Assembly (NCBI GenBank): GCA_048498515.1
Contig: JBEHXV010000003.1
Coordinates: forward strand, 135,476-199,475
Length of the DNA stretch: 64,000 bases
Origin: UBA4416 sp048498515
GTDB lineage: Bacteria > Bacteroidota > Bacteroidia > B-17B0 > Aurantibacillaceae
Reading direction: 5' to 3'
The position numbers and the translations under genes were made by a program. A model generated the notes under the pieces. It was not told where the DNA came from, searched no databases, and was given only the letters and a program-made list of their open reading frames with translations. Below, piece after piece: positions 41,991-50,451 of the stretch. Numbering within the stretch: position 1 is the stretch's first letter; every line of letters begins with the position of its first letter.

Positions 41991-43664
41991 CTAACGGACA
42001 ATGACTAATTTTTTGTAAACAGTTTTACTACCATCCTCCATTTTAACAGAATAGGTTCCCGGTTTAATGTGCTCAATATTTACTCCATGTTGGTCATTGG
42101 TGTTTTTATCAAGGATTACATTTCCGTTCATATCAATAACGCTCACAGTGGCTTTATCGCTTAATTGGCCAATTAAAAAATAATTACTGGCCGGGTTTGG
42201 GTACACATCATATGTCAAAGGTATTATTAAAGGTTTTACAGATGTTACAAAACCATTGTTGTTATATTTTGTCATGAAAACATCGGTTGTATAGCCAGAG
42301 GGCGAAGTATCGTAATTCGTTAAGCTATATTGCCCTATGGCTAACGATTTGCTAAAATAATTGCCTGCCAGGCATACATTATTGTGATGGTCTACCGATA
42401 CGGATGCTGCACGGATAATGCCTGCTGTAATACCTGAATTAGAGGATAATAGATTTCCATTCTGATCCAGTTTAAGTAAGAACAAACCGCTTTGTGTATC
42501 AATAGTATCTGTCATGGAGGTTGCAGAAAGATTTTCAGAATATCCGGCAGCATAAAGATTTCCGGCATTATCCAAGCAGAGACTTGTTCCTACATCGGCC
42601 TGCGGGCTCAGGATTTCTTTTGCCCATACAACATTTCCAAGGGAGTCATACTGTGCTAAAAACGCATTATCTTCATTTCCAAGATATGGTAGAGTAAACG
42701 AATCAAAAACTGCGCCTCCGGCATATTTGCCGGTTGTATAAACATTCCCTGTATAGTTATCAATGGCCAGATCATAAAAGGCATCCCTGAATGTTCCGCC
42801 TGCATTTTTGGCCCAAAGCACCTGCCCATCGTTATTGTATTTAGCAATAAACATTCCCGAAAAACCGGCTGCTGACACATTAATGCTACCGAAATTCATA
42901 GGCGTACTTACCTGGCTTTCGCCTGCTACGTATACATTTCCCCATTTATCTGTCTTAATACAATTGGCTATGTCTTTTCCATATCCTCCCGCTCTTTTTG
43001 CCCATATCACATTTCCTGTTGCCGAGTTTAACTTTGCAACAATCACATCGCCAAAACAACCCATGTTTGGATTGAGTATCGTAATAGTATCCATTTTTAA
43101 TGTGTCGGAATAAAAATAGCCTGCCAGTAAAACATCATTATGTACATCGGCTGTAATTGACATTCCATAATTGTAGAACCAGCCTCCGAAATTTCTCGCC
43201 CACAAAACGTTTCCCGATGGATCGAATTTTGCCGTAAAAATGTCGCTATACCCTTTACTTAATAAAGTAATGGTATCAATTACCAAAGAGCCTCCTGAAA
43301 ACGTTCCCGTTATTAAAATATTATCGGCGCTATCAAGTGCAACAGAGTTAACAGCTTTATAGCCTCCACTGCTACCGGGGTAGTTTTTGGCCCACATCAC
43401 ATTACCTGTAGAATCATACTTTGCAAGGATTATGCTGCTGGGATAAGAAGGGGCAGGATTGGAAAAAGATAAATTATCAATGGTAACGTTTGAGCTGCTA
43501 CTGTTTCCGGCAAAAATTGTATTGCCATTTTTATCGTTACAGATTTTTGCGCAACCATCACTTCCGCTGCCACCAATATGTTTTGCAAACTGCCAGTTTA
43601 TTAATTGTGCATTAGCTGCAAAACTCAGAAATAAAAGAATGTAAAAAGGTATTTTTATTTTCAT
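41991..43664 (-). CDS. Secreted SBBP-repeat protein with T9SS sorting domain
   Basis: A 557-residue protein with a signal peptide (1-19, ending ANA). From about 25 to 470 it has seven or eight repeats of the SBBP type, each with a core of the form (I/L/V)AKYDxxGNVxWAK followed by (N)V(Y/L)xxGxx: ILAKYDSTGNVMWAKN, TAKFDPSGNVLWARN, VAKLNSATGNVIWAKR, IAKYNNDGQVLWAKN, LAQYDSLGNVVWAKE. They should fold as a beta-propeller. A T9SS sorting domain ends it (VYPNPASNYFLIG to YKKLVIVR). Surface or secreted; ligand unknown. It stands between two housekeeping genes, 14 bases from each. Confidence 0.88.
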   Translation of the reverse strand: MKIKIPFYILLFLSFAANAQLINWQFAKHIGGSGSDGCAKICNDKNGNTIFAGNSSSSNVTIDNLSFSNPAPSYPSSIILAKYDSTGNVMWAKNYPGSSGGYKAVNSVALDSADNILITGTFSGGSLVIDTITLLSKGYSDIFTAKFDPSGNVLWARNFGGWFYNYGMSITADVHNDVLLAGYFYSDTLKMDTITILNPNMGCFGDVIVAKLNSATGNVIWAKRAGGYGKDIANCIKTDKWGNVYVAGESQVSTPMNFGSINVSAAGFSGMFIAKYNNDGQVLWAKNAGGTFRDAFYDLAIDNYTGNVYTTGKYAGGAVFDSFTLPYLGNEDNAFLAQYDSLGNVVWAKEILSPQADVGTSLCLDNAGNLYAAGYSENLSATSMTDTIDTQSGLFLLKLDQNGNLLSSNSGITAGIIRAASVSVDHHNNVCLAGNYFSKSLAIGQYSLTNYDTSPSGYTTDVFMTKYNNNGFVTSVKPLIIPLTYDVYPNPASNYFLIGQLSDKATVSVIDMNGNVILDKNTNDQHGVNIEHIKPGTYSVKMEDGSKTVYKKLVIVR

Positions 43665-43678
43665 GAATTAATATGGTA

Positions 43679-44089
43679 TTAATTCACATTAAAGGTCAGC
43701 ATTACTTCCTGCCCGTTATTGTTGAACTCCACTTTATCGGCTAAGTTTTTCATTAAAAAAACCCCACGACCGTGCGGTTTGTCAATATTTAATGGATCGG
43801 TAGGATCAGGTAAATTATTATAATCAAAGCCATTGCCTTCGTCCATTACTGAGAATTTTAATTTTTTTTCGGCCGATTCAAATCCAATTTTAATATGTTT
43901 ATCGGGATTGCCATTATTGCCATGGTAAATAGCGTTATTTACGGCTTCGGTTACGGCAATTAAAATGTTCCCGAAATTATCTTCATTTACATTAAACACG
44001 TCACATACATCTTCTACTAAACGCTCTACTAATCTTATATTTTCTGACGACGAGGTAATATCTAATCTTTCTCCTTTAGCTGGTATCAT
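43679..44089 (-). CDS. Anti-sigma-factor-type ATP-binding protein (RsbW-like)
   Basis: A 136-residue GHKL ATPase domain protein: N box ILIAVTEAVNNAIYHGN (46-62), G1 box VMDEGNGFDY (about 96-105), G2 box PHGRGVFLMKNLAD (about 119-132). This is the RsbW/SpoIIAB size and pattern. Such proteins phosphorylate anti-sigma antagonists or, in many bacteria, serve as kinase partners in partner-switching. The start codon overlaps the stop of the DUF4175 gene by four bases (ATGA). No STAS-domain antagonist or sigma factor is next to it; a SpoIIE-type phosphatase is about 10 kb away. Its link with DUF4175 and ybeY is a recurring gene order in Bacteroidota, as I recall. Confidence 0.88.
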   Translation of the reverse strand: MIPAKGERLDITSSSENIRLVERLVEDVCDVFNVNEDNFGNILIAVTEAVNNAIYHGNNGNPDKHIKIGFESAEKKLKFSVMDEGNGFDYNNLPDPTDPLNIDKPHGRGVFLMKNLADKVEFNNNGQEVMLTFNVN

Positions 44090-47000
44090 TGATTTACACT
44101 ATTAAAATATTCATTCACTTTCTGCTTATAATAAGGCGTTAAACTTGGCGAAACCGTATTTAACAATTCCAGTTCTTTTTCCTTCAGTCTTTTATACTCT
44201 AAAAATTGCGTAGGGTTACTTAAATTTTGATTTTTTGCCTCATTACTTTTGCGTTGTTCGTCCTGCTCGCGTTCCCGCTCGGCTTTTTCGCTTTCTAAAA
44301 GTTTAGTAATAATATCCTGCTGGCGTTTCATGGTTTCCTGGGTAATTTGACGGTTAACTATGTCTTTTTCAGTCTGTTCCATCAAGTCCGCTATATTCCC
44401 TCCCGGGTTTGAACCGCCCTCTTTTTTGATCTTATCCATCATTTGTTGCATCTGGCGTCTTAAAGCTTCCTGTTGTGCCGCCATTTTAGCCAATTGTTCA
44501 CTCATTCCCTGCCCTTGGCCCGGCAACATACCGGGTTGCTGGCCCGGCTGCTGACCCATTCCGCTTTGCCCGCCTGGTTTTTGCCCGGGTTTCTGACCCT
44601 GTTTTTGTCCACCAGGCTTATTGCCTTGCTGTTCCAGTTGTTTCTTCAATTCCTCCAGCTGCTTATTCAACTGCTGCTGCATTTGTTTCATATTAGCCAT
44701 GCTTGGCTTACCCTGCCCGGGTTTTGAGGAAGAACTAGGTTTTTCGCCCTTACCCGGTTTTTTGCATTTACCATTGCCGGGTTTGCCTTCTTTTTGTTTT
44801 TTGGCCGCTCCCTGCATTTGTTCCAGGGCCTCGTTGAGCAACAGGGCCAAATTATTGATAGAGGTCATGGAATACTGCATACGCATTTGCGCGTTTGCCT
44901 GCATACGTTCGGCCAGCTCACCAACCGCTTTCCCCATATTCATATTAATGGCCGAAATTTCCCGGTTTACTGTAGCGCTGATCTCAGGTACACGTTTGCT
45001 TAAAGCCAGTAAACTGTCCTCAATAATTTTTGAATCGTCCTGCAATTTTTTTTGGGTTTGGGTCACTTTTAAATACTGCGGGTTATCGGTCCTTAATTTC
45101 GAAAGCTGGTTCATAAGGTCTTCCTGCGCAAACGACAGGTTGAGTAAATTCTCAAGGATCTGGCGAAGCGCTCCCATATCTTCTTCGGCTTGCTCCTGCT
45201 CCATGGCATCCATGGCTTGTTGCATCTGTTGTTTCATTTCCTCCATTTTATCGGAGGCATTTTTTTGAGATTTGGACGCGTTCTTTTTATTGTTTTGGTT
45301 TAGCTGCTGAGAGCTGTTTTGCATTTCTTTCGAAATCTCGTTTTGCTTTTCATCCGTCTTTGGCAATTCATTGGGTTGTTCAAGAGCGGCGTTTTTTTCC
45401 TGCATCTCTTTCAGGTCTTCTTTCAATTTATCGAATTCCTTGTTAAGCTCATTTTGTTTTTTTTCAAGTTCTTTGCTGTCAGGCTGCTTTCCTTGCTTGT
45501 TATCTTTTGAATCAGGATTTTTATTGTCCTTGTTATCCTTACTATCTTTATTATCCTTTGAGTCCTGGTTCTCTTTAGTCTCTTTCTTCCCTTCCGTCTC
45601 TTGCTTTAAAGCATCTTCCTTATTTTTTAATTCATCGAGCTTGTCAATGGCTTGTTGCATTTTTTGCTCCACTTCCATTTGCTTAAATGCTTCCAGGGTA
45701 CGGTCGAGCTCTTTCTCCATATCTTTGTTCGATAGCTTCAGTTCATCCAGCTTTTGCTGTACCTGGTTCTTATCCAACTTATCCAACATCTTGTTCAACT
45801 CATCAAACAGCTTCTTCATTTCAGGAGTCATAATGTTCTCAAACAACTGCTCCAATTGCTTTTGTTTTTCGAGTATGGATTCATCGGGTGGTGAGAACTC
45901 CTGTTGCTGCTGGTTATTGAGCTGGTTTTCCTGCTTGGTCTCTTCAATTTTATTCTTGAGCTCGTTTTGTTTTTTCAAAAGGTCTTCGAGTTTTTTCTTC
46001 TCTTCCCAACCCATTTGTTTTTTATCCATGAGTTTTTTGCTCAGCTCATTAATGTCTTTTTGCAGCTCTTTTGCTTTCTTAATCCCGTCGTCCAGATCTT
46101 TTTTAATTTCCGAGTTACTCTTGTCGGTGGCCTCGTTCATTTCATCAACGGTTGGCGCTTTAAACAACATGGTTTGGGTTTTGGCCGATTTGGCGCCGCT
46201 CACACCATCGTTATCCCACACTTCAAAATAATACTCGATCTTATCGCCGGGCAAAAGGTCAAAGCGCGAGGCATCAAGGAAATAAAAATAGGGCTGGGTA
46301 ATTTGTGTTTTATTGATCCCCATAAGCTGTTCGCCATTCTTCACAACAGGCTTTCCTAAAGAGTCCTGTGTGTAATGAACGTATTTAAAGAGTAAACGCG
46401 AAAAGCCATAATCATCCTTTACCGTACCCGAAAAATAGATGTTCTTAGGGTTTAATGAATCTGGTTTCTCACTCACTTCAATCAATGGAACCTGATCGGG
46501 CACCACGTTTAATGCGTAGTTCACCGAATCGGGATTTTGTTTCAGGAAATGGTTCATGGTTTTGATGCTGTAAGTGGTGCTACGCATCATGTGTTTGGAG
46601 AAAGAGAATTCATCGTCCGACAGTCTTGAAATATCAACCAGGGTATCGGTAAAATTCAAAAATATATTATCGGTGTTTTTGGTGTGGAATACCCATTGCA
46701 GCTTTGTGCCTTGTGGAATCTGCATGTCGCCAACATTCGACACCGTTTCGTTTGTTTTATTAAGATAAGCCGGGTATGTAAGTTTAATGTCGAACTTCAT
46801 GAGCATGGGTTTTGGCAAAACTTTCAGCTCATAGGACCTGGAGTTGAAACCGGCTGCATTGAACACAAAATCCTGGTCTTTTTGAACATTTTTAAAGGTG
46901 TAAGTGTAATTGACATTATCCACTTTTTCCATTTTATGCTCTACGCCATCTACCGAAATAAATACTTCATTCGGAATCTCATTTCCATTCAGTTTCAGCT

Positions 47001-47652
47001 CTAATAGATAATCCTGTTGTTGTATGGCTTCGAGCGATTTGTTGCTTAAAGAGAATTGAAAGGGTGCTGTTTTTTCGAAATAGGTTTGATGGTATAAAAT
47101 ACGCTCGGTGCCATTGGTAATAATAGCCGGTTTTATAGCAAATACCAGCAGCATGGCAACTATTGGCGGCAAAGCAAATTTAAGGTAGCGCCTGTTCTCG
47201 CCCAAATTAATAGCCGAAGTGAAGGGAATGGGTCTGAGCTCTTCCATTTTTTGGTTAATGCTGGCCGTTAATAATTCGGGAGATAGAATAGAGCCGGAAT
47301 TATTTTGAAGTTGCAGGGTATTCAGCAACTTATCGTTAATGTTGTTGAAGTGTTTCCCAACAATGTTTGCCGCCTCTTCGTAGGAAATAAGGGTGCCCAG
47401 CTTATTGAGCTTTAATGCCGGAATAACAATAAAACGTGTGAGTACAAAGCCACTGGTAGCAATAAAAAGATAAAACAGAATGGTACGCGCCGTTGTTCCA
47501 AACTCCGCAAAATACTCGGCAACTACTAAAAATAAAAACGCGGCAACCAGTAACCCTGAAGTATACAACAGGCCCCTGATAAGTTGGTTTTTATAATACT
47601 TGCGAATAAATTCGTCAAGCTTCAGAATCAGTATGTTTTGCGATAAAGACAC
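44086..47652 (-). CDS. Large coiled-coil membrane protein, DUF4175 family
   Basis: An 1188-residue protein. Three spans near the N-terminus (about 25-47, 54-75, 153-172), a beta-rich periplasmic part (about 185-520), then some 600 residues of Gln/Lys/Glu-rich coiled coil, with a Lys-Asp-Asn low-complexity tract (about 715-750) and a Gly/Pro/Lys/Gln-rich tract (about 975-1060). The pattern matches the DUF4175 family of Bacteroidota; function unknown. The start is GTG with an exact -7 box (TAAATTTG) 16 bases upstream. It leads an operon with the RsbW-like gene, the SBBP protein and ybeY. Long open frames on the other strand here are mirror images of its codon pattern. Confidence 0.87.
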   Translation of the reverse strand: MSLSQNILILKLDEFIRKYYKNQLIRGLLYTSGLLVAAFLFLVVAEYFAEFGTTARTILFYLFIATSGFVLTRFIVIPALKLNKLGTLISYEEAANIVGKHFNNINDKLLNTLQLQNNSGSILSPELLTASINQKMEELRPIPFTSAINLGENRRYLKFALPPIVAMLLVFAIKPAIITNGTERILYHQTYFEKTAPFQFSLSNKSLEAIQQQDYLLELKLNGNEIPNEVFISVDGVEHKMEKVDNVNYTYTFKNVQKDQDFVFNAAGFNSRSYELKVLPKPMLMKFDIKLTYPAYLNKTNETVSNVGDMQIPQGTKLQWVFHTKNTDNIFLNFTDTLVDISRLSDDEFSFSKHMMRSTTYSIKTMNHFLKQNPDSVNYALNVVPDQVPLIEVSEKPDSLNPKNIYFSGTVKDDYGFSRLLFKYVHYTQDSLGKPVVKNGEQLMGINKTQITQPYFYFLDASRFDLLPGDKIEYYFEVWDNDGVSGAKSAKTQTMLFKAPTVDEMNEATDKSNSEIKKDLDDGIKKAKELQKDINELSKKLMDKKQMGWEEKKKLEDLLKKQNELKNKIEETKQENQLNNQQQQEFSPPDESILEKQKQLEQLFENIMTPEMKKLFDELNKMLDKLDKNQVQQKLDELKLSNKDMEKELDRTLEAFKQMEVEQKMQQAIDKLDELKNKEDALKQETEGKKETKENQDSKDNKDSKDNKDNKNPDSKDNKQGKQPDSKELEKKQNELNKEFDKLKEDLKEMQEKNAALEQPNELPKTDEKQNEISKEMQNSSQQLNQNNKKNASKSQKNASDKMEEMKQQMQQAMDAMEQEQAEEDMGALRQILENLLNLSFAQEDLMNQLSKLRTDNPQYLKVTQTQKKLQDDSKIIEDSLLALSKRVPEISATVNREISAINMNMGKAVGELAERMQANAQMRMQYSMTSINNLALLLNEALEQMQGAAKKQKEGKPGNGKCKKPGKGEKPSSSSKPGQGKPSMANMKQMQQQLNKQLEELKKQLEQQGNKPGGQKQGQKPGQKPGGQSGMGQQPGQQPGMLPGQGQGMSEQLAKMAAQQEALRRQMQQMMDKIKKEGGSNPGGNIADLMEQTEKDIVNRQITQETMKRQQDIITKLLESEKAEREREQDEQRKSNEAKNQNLSNPTQFLEYKRLKEKELELLNTVSPSLTPYYKQKVNEYFNSVNQ

Positions 47653-47668
47653 GGCACAAGGGTTTACA

Positions 47669-47676
47669 CAAATTTA
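47669..47676 (-). promoter_or_regulatory. -7 box of the DUF4175 operon
   Basis: TAAATTTG on the minus strand is an exact consensus match 16 bases before the GTG at 47652. The -33 element is unclear. Confidence 0.5.
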
Positions 47677-47800
47677 ACGAAACAAAACCGCATTGAAATA
47701 AAATAAGTGTTAAAATACAAGGCAAGATTTCTTGTACTCAAAATTTGATAAAAACAAGATATTTCTGGCTTTTAAGATGTTTAAACCGCTTTTTTAAATG

Positions 47801-47865
47801 TATTTTTGCCTAAACTACCGCTTATCCAATTTGTTGTTTTGGCGTGATTTAAGTTTTTATCTTTA
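47801..47865 (+). promoter_or_regulatory. Two candidate -7 boxes of the outer-membrane receptor gene
   Basis: TATTTTTG (47801-47808, exact) and TATCTTTA (47858-47865, seven of eight, with a TTG 21 bases upstream at 47834) precede the ATG at 47884. Either or both may be used; the first gives a leader of about 70 bases. Confidence 0.4.
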
Positions 47866-47883
47866 CCCTTTTAATTCATTTCA

Positions 47884-50418
47884 ATGAAACGTACTTTATT
47901 ATTGTTTTTTTTAACTCTTAATTTTATCTCACACGCACAAATGCCGGGTATGAGCGGCGGCATGGGCAACATGAAAAACATGAAAGATCCTAAACTGGGA
48001 CGTGTTTTTGGGAAAGTGCTGGATGCCAGCACCGGTAAACCGGTTGAGTACGCCTCGGTTCAGGTACTTTGGTTTAATAAAGACAGTTTATTGGGCGGGG
48101 GACTGGTGAAAGAGAATGGCGATTTTGCCGTTGAAGGCCTTCCTTCGTTCGGGCAGGTGCGTGTAAAGATCAAATTTATAGGTTATAAGGATTACCTTCA
48201 AAAGGTATACATTATGCCTCCTGATAAAATTGACCAGGACCTTGGCGATATTAAATTACAGGTTGACGATAAACTGCTGAAAGAAGTGGATGTGATAGCC
48301 GAAAAAAGCGCTGTTGTATTATCCATTGACAAACGAACTTACAATGTGGATAAGGATTTATCGGTAAAAGGCGGAACCGCGGTGGATGTGATGAAGAACA
48401 TTCCGGGCCTTACGGTTGATGCTGATGGTAATGTGCAGTTAAGAAATCAGTCGCCAATGATCTATGTAGATGGACGACCAACTACTTTAACATTACAGCA
48501 AATTCCGGCCGACCAGATTGACCGGGTTGAGATCATTACCAACCCATCCGTTAAGTACGATGCCAGCGCTACAGGAGGTGTATTGAACGTGGTGATGAAA
48601 AAGAACAATAAACCGGGTTATAATGGCATGCTCATGGGCTATATTGGAACCGGCGACCGTTACGGTGGAATGGCCAATATTAATATTAAGGAAGGTGGCA
48701 AATGGAACTTCTCGTTAATGTATTCTTACAACCAGGCCATTAACAATACCAAAGGTTACACCAGGCGAACACAACTCGACAGTGGCCTTGCTACCGGCTT
48801 TTTTAACCAGGACAACAATACCCGCATGATGAACCTGTTTAATTTTGGGCGATTGGGTATTGATTACAACATTGATAACCGTAATACTCTTTCGTTGAAC
48901 GGTATGATCGTAGGCGGGCAATTTAAAACCAACGATGTTCAAAATTATACGGGAGGAATTTACAATCCGGAAATCAATTCATCGGGTGACCAGATCAACT
49001 CTCAGAAAGCGGCTTTCCAGAATTACAATGCTCAGTTGCTTTACCGAAGAACTTATCCTAAAATTGGAAAAGAACTAACGGTTGATGCCAACTATAATTA
49101 CACGACTTCAAACAACGGGTATTTGTTTACCAGGAACTCAACTACCTATTACAACTTTTTAGATACTACGGTTACCGATCCTACATTTTACCAGAAAAAC
49201 GTGGGGAACACTACCGCCAATCAATATATTTTTCAGGCCGATTATGTGAACCCCATTAGCGACAATAAAAAATTTGAGGCGGGTATCAAATCCTATTATA
49301 AACAGTCGCTCAGTTCCAACAATACATCAGTAGCGTTAGGTAGTGAAGATACTTACCGGAAAGACAGTGTGATGAGTAACCGCTACCTGATTGATGATAT
49401 GATAAACGCAGCTTATGTGAACTATAGCGCTAAAACTTTCTGGGACATTGGCTACCAGGCAGGTCTGCGTTTTGAGCAATCGTATTATGCCGGAACCATT
49501 ACCGATAAGAACCAAAAGTTCTCTTACAACTACCCATCAACTGGCGATGACATTTTGAAATCGTTATTCCCGGGTATTTATTTCTCAAAAAAATTAAAAA
49601 GCAGCCAGGAAGTGCAGCTGAATTTTAGCCGTAAAATTAACCGTCCTAACTTTTTCCAGCTCATGCCTTTTGTGATGTTTGCCGATAAACAAAACTATCG
49701 TATTGGTAACCCGCAATTAAAACCGGAGTTCAAGAACATTGCCGAGATGAACTATAATAAGATTTTCTCGAAAGGAAGTTACCTGGCATCAGGCTATTTC
49801 CGTTACGAAGAACAACCCATTACCGATGTGGCATACCCTTCGCCCGACGATCCTACAGTATTAGTGAACACTTCCATTAATGGTGATAATGCCGTTCGTT
49901 ATGGTCTGGAGAACACCTTTAAACGGACCTTCTTTAAAAATTTAGACTGGACCGTAAATGCCAACGTGTATTACATTTATATAAAAGGAAAAATTGTGGC
50001 AACCGAACCCGAAGTAAAAACAGAGGGCTATGCCTGGAATGCCAAAACAACTTTGTCTTATAAATTCCCTAAAAACATTACCCTGCAGGTAAACGGCAAT
50101 TACGAATCGCCAAAAATTTTATTGCTTGGGGTAGCTAATGAAATTTATTCGATGGACCTGTCGTTAAATTACATGTACCAAACCAAATGGATCTTTAACG
50201 CGACGTTAAGCGATGTATTTAATACAAGGAGGATGGGAACACATTACGAAACACCTTACTATAACCAGGACCTTTCGAGAAGAAGGGAATCGCGCTATTT
50301 CCGTTTTACCGTTACTTACCTGTTCGGAAAAATGGATGCCTCTATTTTTAAACGTGGCAAACAAATGAAGAATATGGGCGGTCAGGAAGGTAACCAGGAT
50401 GGCCTTGACTTTAAATAA
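47884..50418 (+). CDS. Outer-membrane beta-barrel receptor (TonB-dependent-like, OMP_b-brl_3)
   Basis: An 844-residue protein: signal peptide (1-19), a Met/Gly-rich stretch, a carboxypeptidase-regulatory-like domain (about 38-125, VFGKVLDASTGKPVEYASV), a plug domain (about 150-245, with KNIPGLTVDADGNVQLRN and MIYVDGRPTTL) and a barrel to the end. The barrel belongs to the outer membrane beta-barrel family often found without a classical TonB box. Such proteins take up large or scarce substrates, or export folded ones; the ligand is unknown. An M16 peptidase follows 33 bases downstream and may act on imported peptides (inference). ATG start. Confidence 0.9.
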   Translation: MKRTLLLFFLTLNFISHAQMPGMSGGMGNMKNMKDPKLGRVFGKVLDASTGKPVEYASVQVLWFNKDSLLGGGLVKENGDFAVEGLPSFGQVRVKIKFIGYKDYLQKVYIMPPDKIDQDLGDIKLQVDDKLLKEVDVIAEKSAVVLSIDKRTYNVDKDLSVKGGTAVDVMKNIPGLTVDADGNVQLRNQSPMIYVDGRPTTLTLQQIPADQIDRVEIITNPSVKYDASATGGVLNVVMKKNNKPGYNGMLMGYIGTGDRYGGMANINIKEGGKWNFSLMYSYNQAINNTKGYTRRTQLDSGLATGFFNQDNNTRMMNLFNFGRLGIDYNIDNRNTLSLNGMIVGGQFKTNDVQNYTGGIYNPEINSSGDQINSQKAAFQNYNAQLLYRRTYPKIGKELTVDANYNYTTSNNGYLFTRNSTTYYNFLDTTVTDPTFYQKNVGNTTANQYIFQADYVNPISDNKKFEAGIKSYYKQSLSSNNTSVALGSEDTYRKDSVMSNRYLIDDMINAAYVNYSAKTFWDIGYQAGLRFEQSYYAGTITDKNQKFSYNYPSTGDDILKSLFPGIYFSKKLKSSQEVQLNFSRKINRPNFFQLMPFVMFADKQNYRIGNPQLKPEFKNIAEMNYNKIFSKGSYLASGYFRYEEQPITDVAYPSPDDPTVLVNTSINGDNAVRYGLENTFKRTFFKNLDWTVNANVYYIYIKGKIVATEPEVKTEGYAWNAKTTLSYKFPKNITLQVNGNYESPKILLLGVANEIYSMDLSLNYMYQTKWIFNATLSDVFNTRRMGTHYETPYYNQDLSRRRESRYFRFTVTYLFGKMDASIFKRGKQMKNMGGQEGNQDGLDFK

Positions 50419-50451
50419 ACATAGATTAGTATTTATAAATTAAACAAACAT

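Noticed and set aside
45371..46231. Long plus-strand open frame (286 codons), rich in Ser, Phe and Cys, and its neighbours at 44621-45268 and 45904-46359
   Set aside because: These are mirror images of the Lys/Glu/Gln-rich coiled coil of the DUF4175 gene on the other strand; their composition is that of an antisense shadow and no start signals are seen.
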